This document shows positions 61,334 through 64,000 of a DNA stretch of 64,000 nucleotides, one piece after another. Location: positions 151,686 through 215,685 of the forward strand of contig JAHBYU010000003.1 of NCBI GenBank assembly GCA_019635775.1. Direction: 5' to 3'. The stretch is from Rhizobiaceae bacterium (lineage in GTDB: Bacteria; Pseudomonadota; Alphaproteobacteria; Rhizobiales; Rhizobiaceae). Made by a program: the position numbers and the translations under genes. How positions within the stretch are numbered: position 1 is the stretch's first letter; every line of letters starts with the position of its first letter. The notes below the pieces were generated by a model. The model had not been told where the DNA came from and did no database searches. It worked only from the letters and a program-made list of their open reading frames with translations.

Positions 61334-62278
61334 CTATTCCGCCACTTCCACGTCCACGATCTGGCCCGGTTGCAGTGGCGAAGACTCTCCGACCGGTCTC
61401 GCCTCAACGAGATAAACGAGCTTCTGGCGCGTCTCGAGCGAGTAGATCACCGGTGGTGTGAACTCGGGATCGGGCGAGACATAGCTAATGCGAGCCTGCA
61501 ATCCGGTGGGGCATCCGTCGCAGCGTACGTTGAGCAATTTGCCGACCTCCACGCTGGAGAAAGACGTCTCGGGCACGAAGAGCGAGAGTTTCACGGCTCC
61601 GTCCGGCAACATCGAGATAACTGGTGCCGACGGGCCTGCGACGTCGCCCGGATTGCGGATCACGTCGTCGACGCGGCCTGATGAGGGCGCGGTCAGGGAC
61701 CGTTTCGACAGACGCCAGCGGGCCTGATCGAGTGCGGTCTGGGCCTGCTTCACAGCGCTTTCCGCAGCCTTTATTTCCTCGGGCCGCGCAGGCAATTTGC
61801 CAACCGCAAGGTTCGCCTGAGCCTGATTGATTGCCGCCTCCGCGACCTCGACCGCGGTTTGGGCCGCGTCGAACGCGGCCTGCGTAGCGGTGCCGCGCTT
61901 CAAAAGGTCGGTTATGCGCGAGAGCGTCCGGCGCTTCTCCTCTGCATCGGCTTCCGACGAGCGCACCATTGCGTCCAGAACGGCGATCTCCTCGGGACGC
62001 TTGCCCTTCTGCAGGTTGGCCAGTTGCGCCTGCGCCTGCGCGAGTGCCGCGTCGGCCTGTTCAACGGCGATGGTGGCATCGTCGGTTTCCATCTCGGCCA
62101 CCGTGGCACCTGCCGCCACCCGATCGCCCCGCCTGACGGAAATCGAGTCGACCTGCGCCACCTCGATGGGAGCCAGAAGAACGAAGTCGCCTTCCACGTA
62201 ACCCACGGCAAGCGGCGCGGGACTCGCGCACCCGGAAAGGAACGAGGCTACGACAGGGATGAAGCATAAGAAGCTCAC
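61334..62278 (-). CDS. HlyD/membrane-fusion protein of the exporter, probable lipoprotein
   Basis: A 314-residue periplasmic adaptor (YbhG-like). The N terminus has a lipobox LSGC at residue 17, so it is probably a lipid-anchored protein. A biotinyl-lipoyl-like half (about 30-60), a long coiled coil with repeated AQAQAQ and AEAAINQAQANL segments (about 70-195), and a beta-barrel part follow. It overlaps the regulator gene by ATGA. Confidence 0.9.
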   Translation of the reverse strand: MSFLCFIPVVASFLSGCASPAPLAVGYVEGDFVLLAPIEVAQVDSISVRRGDRVAAGATVAEMETDDATIAVEQADAALAQAQAQLANLQKGKRPEEIAVLDAMVRSSEADAEEKRRTLSRITDLLKRGTATQAAFDAAQTAVEVAEAAINQAQANLAVGKLPARPEEIKAAESAVKQAQTALDQARWRLSKRSLTAPSSGRVDDVIRNPGDVAGPSAPVISMLPDGAVKLSLFVPETSFSSVEVGKLLNVRCDGCPTGLQARISYVSPDPEFTPPVIYSLETRQKLVYLVEARPVGESSPLQPGQIVDVEVAE

Positions 62279-62943
62279 CGGGGAGGCTCCTTTCGCTGCG
62301 TGAGAAGGGCGTCCAGGTTGCCAACGGCGATGTCGGCGATGATCCTCGCTTCATCAAGACCAATGTCCGTCCATTCCATGCGGCGCAAAACGGCCTCTCG
62401 CGCGATGCGGAAATAGACGACCTGGCCGATCATCATGAACATGCGAATCCTAGTAGCCTCGCTCTCGGCAGGTTCTCCGGTTGCCTGTTCCCAAATGTGG
62501 CAAAGGCGTGCGTGCGTCGGCTGGATTGCACCGGAATAGATGCGCTCGAAGGCAGGACCGGGCACGGATAGCTCGCGCAGGATAAACTGGGCGAAATCGC
62601 CGACTTCCGGGCTGGCGACGAAGAAGCCGACAATGCGCTCGACGGAACGTTTCAGGCCTGCTGCGGCGTCCTCGGGCGTCGCAACGGCGGCAACTTCCGC
62701 GAGGGCCGGACGAGCTATCGACTGGATTGTCTCGACGATGAAATCGGCACAGGCCAGATGCAAGCCCTCCTTGCCGCCGAAGTGGTAGGCGATAGAGCCG
62801 ATATTGGCGCGGGCAAGCGCCGCGATCTCGCGCGTCGAGGTTCCTTCATAGCCCTTTCGTCCGAATAGCCGCAGACCTGCGCGCAACAGGGCGGCGCGGG
62901 TCTGTTCCGCGGGCGACTGATATATCTGACCAGGTTGGCTCAA
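62275..62943 (-). CDS. cecR: TetR-family regulator, CecR-like
   Basis: A 222-residue TetR regulator. The HTH is TREIAALARANIGSIAYHFGGKEGL (near 38-62), and the C-terminal domain matches the DUF1956/CecR group (GDFAQFILRELSVPGPAFERIY). In enterobacteria CecR governs its own gene, ybhG and the ybhFSR exporter, and the same gene set follows here. A perfect inverted repeat 31 bases upstream is its probable site. Confidence 0.88.
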   Translation of the reverse strand: MSQPGQIYQSPAEQTRAALLRAGLRLFGRKGYEGTSTREIAALARANIGSIAYHFGGKEGLHLACADFIVETIQSIARPALAEVAAVATPEDAAAGLKRSVERIVGFFVASPEVGDFAQFILRELSVPGPAFERIYSGAIQPTHARLCHIWEQATGEPAESEATRIRMFMMIGQVVYFRIAREAVLRRMEWTDIGLDEARIIADIAVGNLDALLTQRKEPPR

Positions 62944-62973
62944 GACGAAGTCCCAAGGATAGATTGCGTCGTA

Positions 62974-62993
62974 TTAATCAATCGAATGATTAA
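62974..62993. promoter_or_regulatory. Candidate CecR operator
   Basis: TTAATCA and TGATTAA are perfect 7-base arms around ATCGAA. It lies 31 bases upstream of the cecR-like start and 47 bases upstream of the CYTH gene, so it could control both. AT-rich palindromes of about 20 bases are usual TetR-family sites. Confidence 0.7.
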
Positions 62994-63039
62994 CGTCAAT
63001 ATCCTTGCATTTGCCGCCCTGCGTGGCTGAATGGAATTC

Positions 63040-63513
63040 ATGGCGAAAGAGATCGAACGCAAGTTTCTGGTTGCGAATGCGGATTGGCGCGATCAGGTCG
63101 AGGCGCAGATAAGCATCCGGCAGTTCTATCTCGCTACTGGACCGGGGCGATCTGTGCGAATCCGCATCAGCAATGGGTCGCAAGCCGTGCTGACCTTGAA
63201 ATTTTCAGGCGACGGACCCGGCCGCGACGAGTTCGAGTATCCCGTTCCGCTTGCCGAAGCGGAAGAGATGCAGGCCTTTGCCCTGGGTCGTGTCATCGAG
63301 AAGTCACGTCACCATGTTCGATTTGGCGGATATCTCTATGAGGTAGATGTTTTCGAAGGGAGCCTTGCGGGCCTTGTGATCGCGGAACTGGAAACGCCCG
63401 ACTTCGTGTCAACGGAGAAGTTGCCCGTGTGGCTGGGTGCCGAGGTGACGGACGATGGGCGCTACTACAACGCGCGCCTTGCTCTTGCAGAATGGCCGGA
63501 GCCTTTAGCGTGA
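63040..63513 (+). CDS. CYTH-domain phosphohydrolase-like protein
   Basis: A 157-residue CYTH (thiamine triphosphatase/adenylate-cyclase-fold) protein. The signature EIERKFLV is at residues 4-11, with RIRIS, AVLTLKFSG, EFEYPVP and EVDVFEGSLAGLVIAELE giving the acidic and basic residues lining the triphosphate tunnel. The usual start MAKEIERKF is at 63040; an ATG 9 bases earlier is possible. Its relatives hydrolyse inorganic triphosphate. It overlaps the CHAD gene by 22 bases. Confidence 0.92.
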   Translation: MAKEIERKFLVANADWRDQVEAQISIRQFYLATGPGRSVRIRISNGSQAVLTLKFSGDGPGRDEFEYPVPLAEAEEMQAFALGRVIEKSRHHVRFGGYLYEVDVFEGSLAGLVIAELETPDFVSTEKLPVWLGAEVTDDGRYYNARLALAEWPEPLA

Positions 63514-64000
63514 GCTTCCGTATCAACCCGCATTCGTCGCTTGGGGCCGAGATCAGGCGGATCGCTTCGGAGGAGCTGGAAGCCGCCCTCACTTGGGTTT
63601 CTTCGGTGTCTGAAGATCCCGACAAGGCCTTTCACGAGGCCAGGAAGCGGCTCAAGAATGTCAGGGCAGTACTCGGTCTTGTCCGGTCCGGCGACGAGGG
63701 TTTCGTGAAGGAGCAAAACGACCGCTGCCGCAATGCTGCGTCCCGGCTCGCCGGCCCGCGACAGGCCGGCGCGCTCATCGAAACGGTCGACCGCATGACC
63801 ACGGAGTTTCCCCGCGAAGCTGACCGGAAAGCCATGGCGGCTTTGCGCGAAAGGCTGCTTGCCCATCGCCATGAGGTTCTGGCCGGAGACATGAAGGACG
63901 TGGTCCACGACGCTGGAGAGGCTTGCCGGCACTGCATTGAACGGCTAGCTGGGCTTGCCCTGCCGGACAGCCCCGAAGAAGGCGCGGACGTGCTCGCGAC
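63492..64000 (+). CDS. CHAD-domain protein (3' part missing)
   Basis: The first 169 codons of a CHAD protein, an alpha-helical family with conserved histidines that binds polyphosphate. The motif VHEARKRLKN-type is seen as FHEARKRLKNVRAVLGLVR near residue 42, and the sequence remains in frame to the window end. The ATG at 63492 lies inside the CYTH gene in another frame. CYTH and CHAD are often fused; here they are separate but overlapping. Confidence 0.85.
   Translation, partial: MAGAFSVSFRINPHSSLGAEIRRIASEELEAALTWVSSVSEDPDKAFHEARKRLKNVRAVLGLVRSGDEGFVKEQNDRCRNAASRLAGPRQAGALIETVDRMTTEFPREADRKAMAALRERLLAHRHEVLAGDMKDVVHDAGEACRHCIERLAGLALPDSPEEGADVLA

Noticed and set aside
1-64000. Search for tRNA, rRNA, CRISPR arrays, insertion sequences, prophage or att sites
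   Set aside because: No cloverleaf or rRNA sequence, no repeat-spacer pattern, no transposase or integrase and no terminal inverted repeats were found by reading.

Overview
This 64 kb window is a high-GC chromosomal segment of an alphaproteobacterium, most likely a Hyphomicrobiales (Rhizobiales) member of the Mesorhizobium/Phyllobacteriaceae type. The signs are the lptC-lptA-lptB / rpoN / hpf / ptsN block, an OlsB ornithine-lipid acyltransferase, the Hsp20-DUF1150 pair, RpoH-type promoters of the CTTGAA-N17-CCATAT form, and many ABC uptake systems. I see no rRNA, tRNA, CRISPR array, insertion sequence or prophage. The genus is inferred, not shown.

Layout, left to right. 0-4 kb: a sugar ABC importer (binding protein and two permeases, the second cut by the window edge) diverging from a LacI-family regulator. 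The two genes are separated by a region with two copies of the same 20-bp operator in opposite orientation. 3.9-7 kb: an ECF42-like sigma factor operon with two YCII/DGPF proteins, a VOC protein and an SRPBCC protein. 7.4-12.6 kb: two large secreted proteins of unknown function that share a cysteine-containing module; the second ends in tandem Cys-rich repeats. 12.6-17.1 kb: an amino-sugar operon (kinase, SIS-domain isomerase/deaminase, NagA) divergent from a sugar-binding protein that has no permease genes beside it. 17.2-18.1 kb: an FAH-family hydrolase.

18.3-40.3 kb is the most interesting part: a probable niacin (or related N-heterocycle) uptake and breakdown island. It holds a molybdenum hydroxylase (FAD subunit plus a fused 2Fe-2S/Mo subunit), a 6-hydroxynicotinate-reductase-like iron-sulfur protein, UPF0280 and DUF1185 proteins and a MarR regulator, all in one tightly overlapping operon. 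Around it are hyuAB, a ferredoxin-NADP reductase, a nicotinamidase, a Liv-type ABC transporter, nicotinate phosphoribosyltransferase and a nucleoside hydrolase. Two divergent promoter regions in the island carry the same palindromic site (ATTNGTATRCAAATGA), which joins fpr, hyuAB, the hydroxylase operon and pncA into one probable regulon. The proposed route is nicotinamide to nicotinate (PncA), 6-hydroxynicotinate (hydroxylase), a reduced lactam (reductase fed by Fpr/ferredoxin), then ring opening by HyuAB and/or UPF0280/DUF1185. The last part is inference.

40.4-58 kb is mostly core genes: Hsp20/DUF1150, ptsN, hpf, rpoN, lptBAC, sppA, ihfB, a LapA-type protein, an ornithine cyclodeaminase-like protein, two RNA methyltransferases, lspA, an AcuI-like reductase, a hybrid histidine kinase, olsB, a TRIC-type membrane protein and grpE. 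58-64 kb: small uncharacterised genes, a CecR-type regulator with an HlyD/ABC-2 export system and its likely operator, and a CYTH gene overlapping a CHAD gene that runs off the window.
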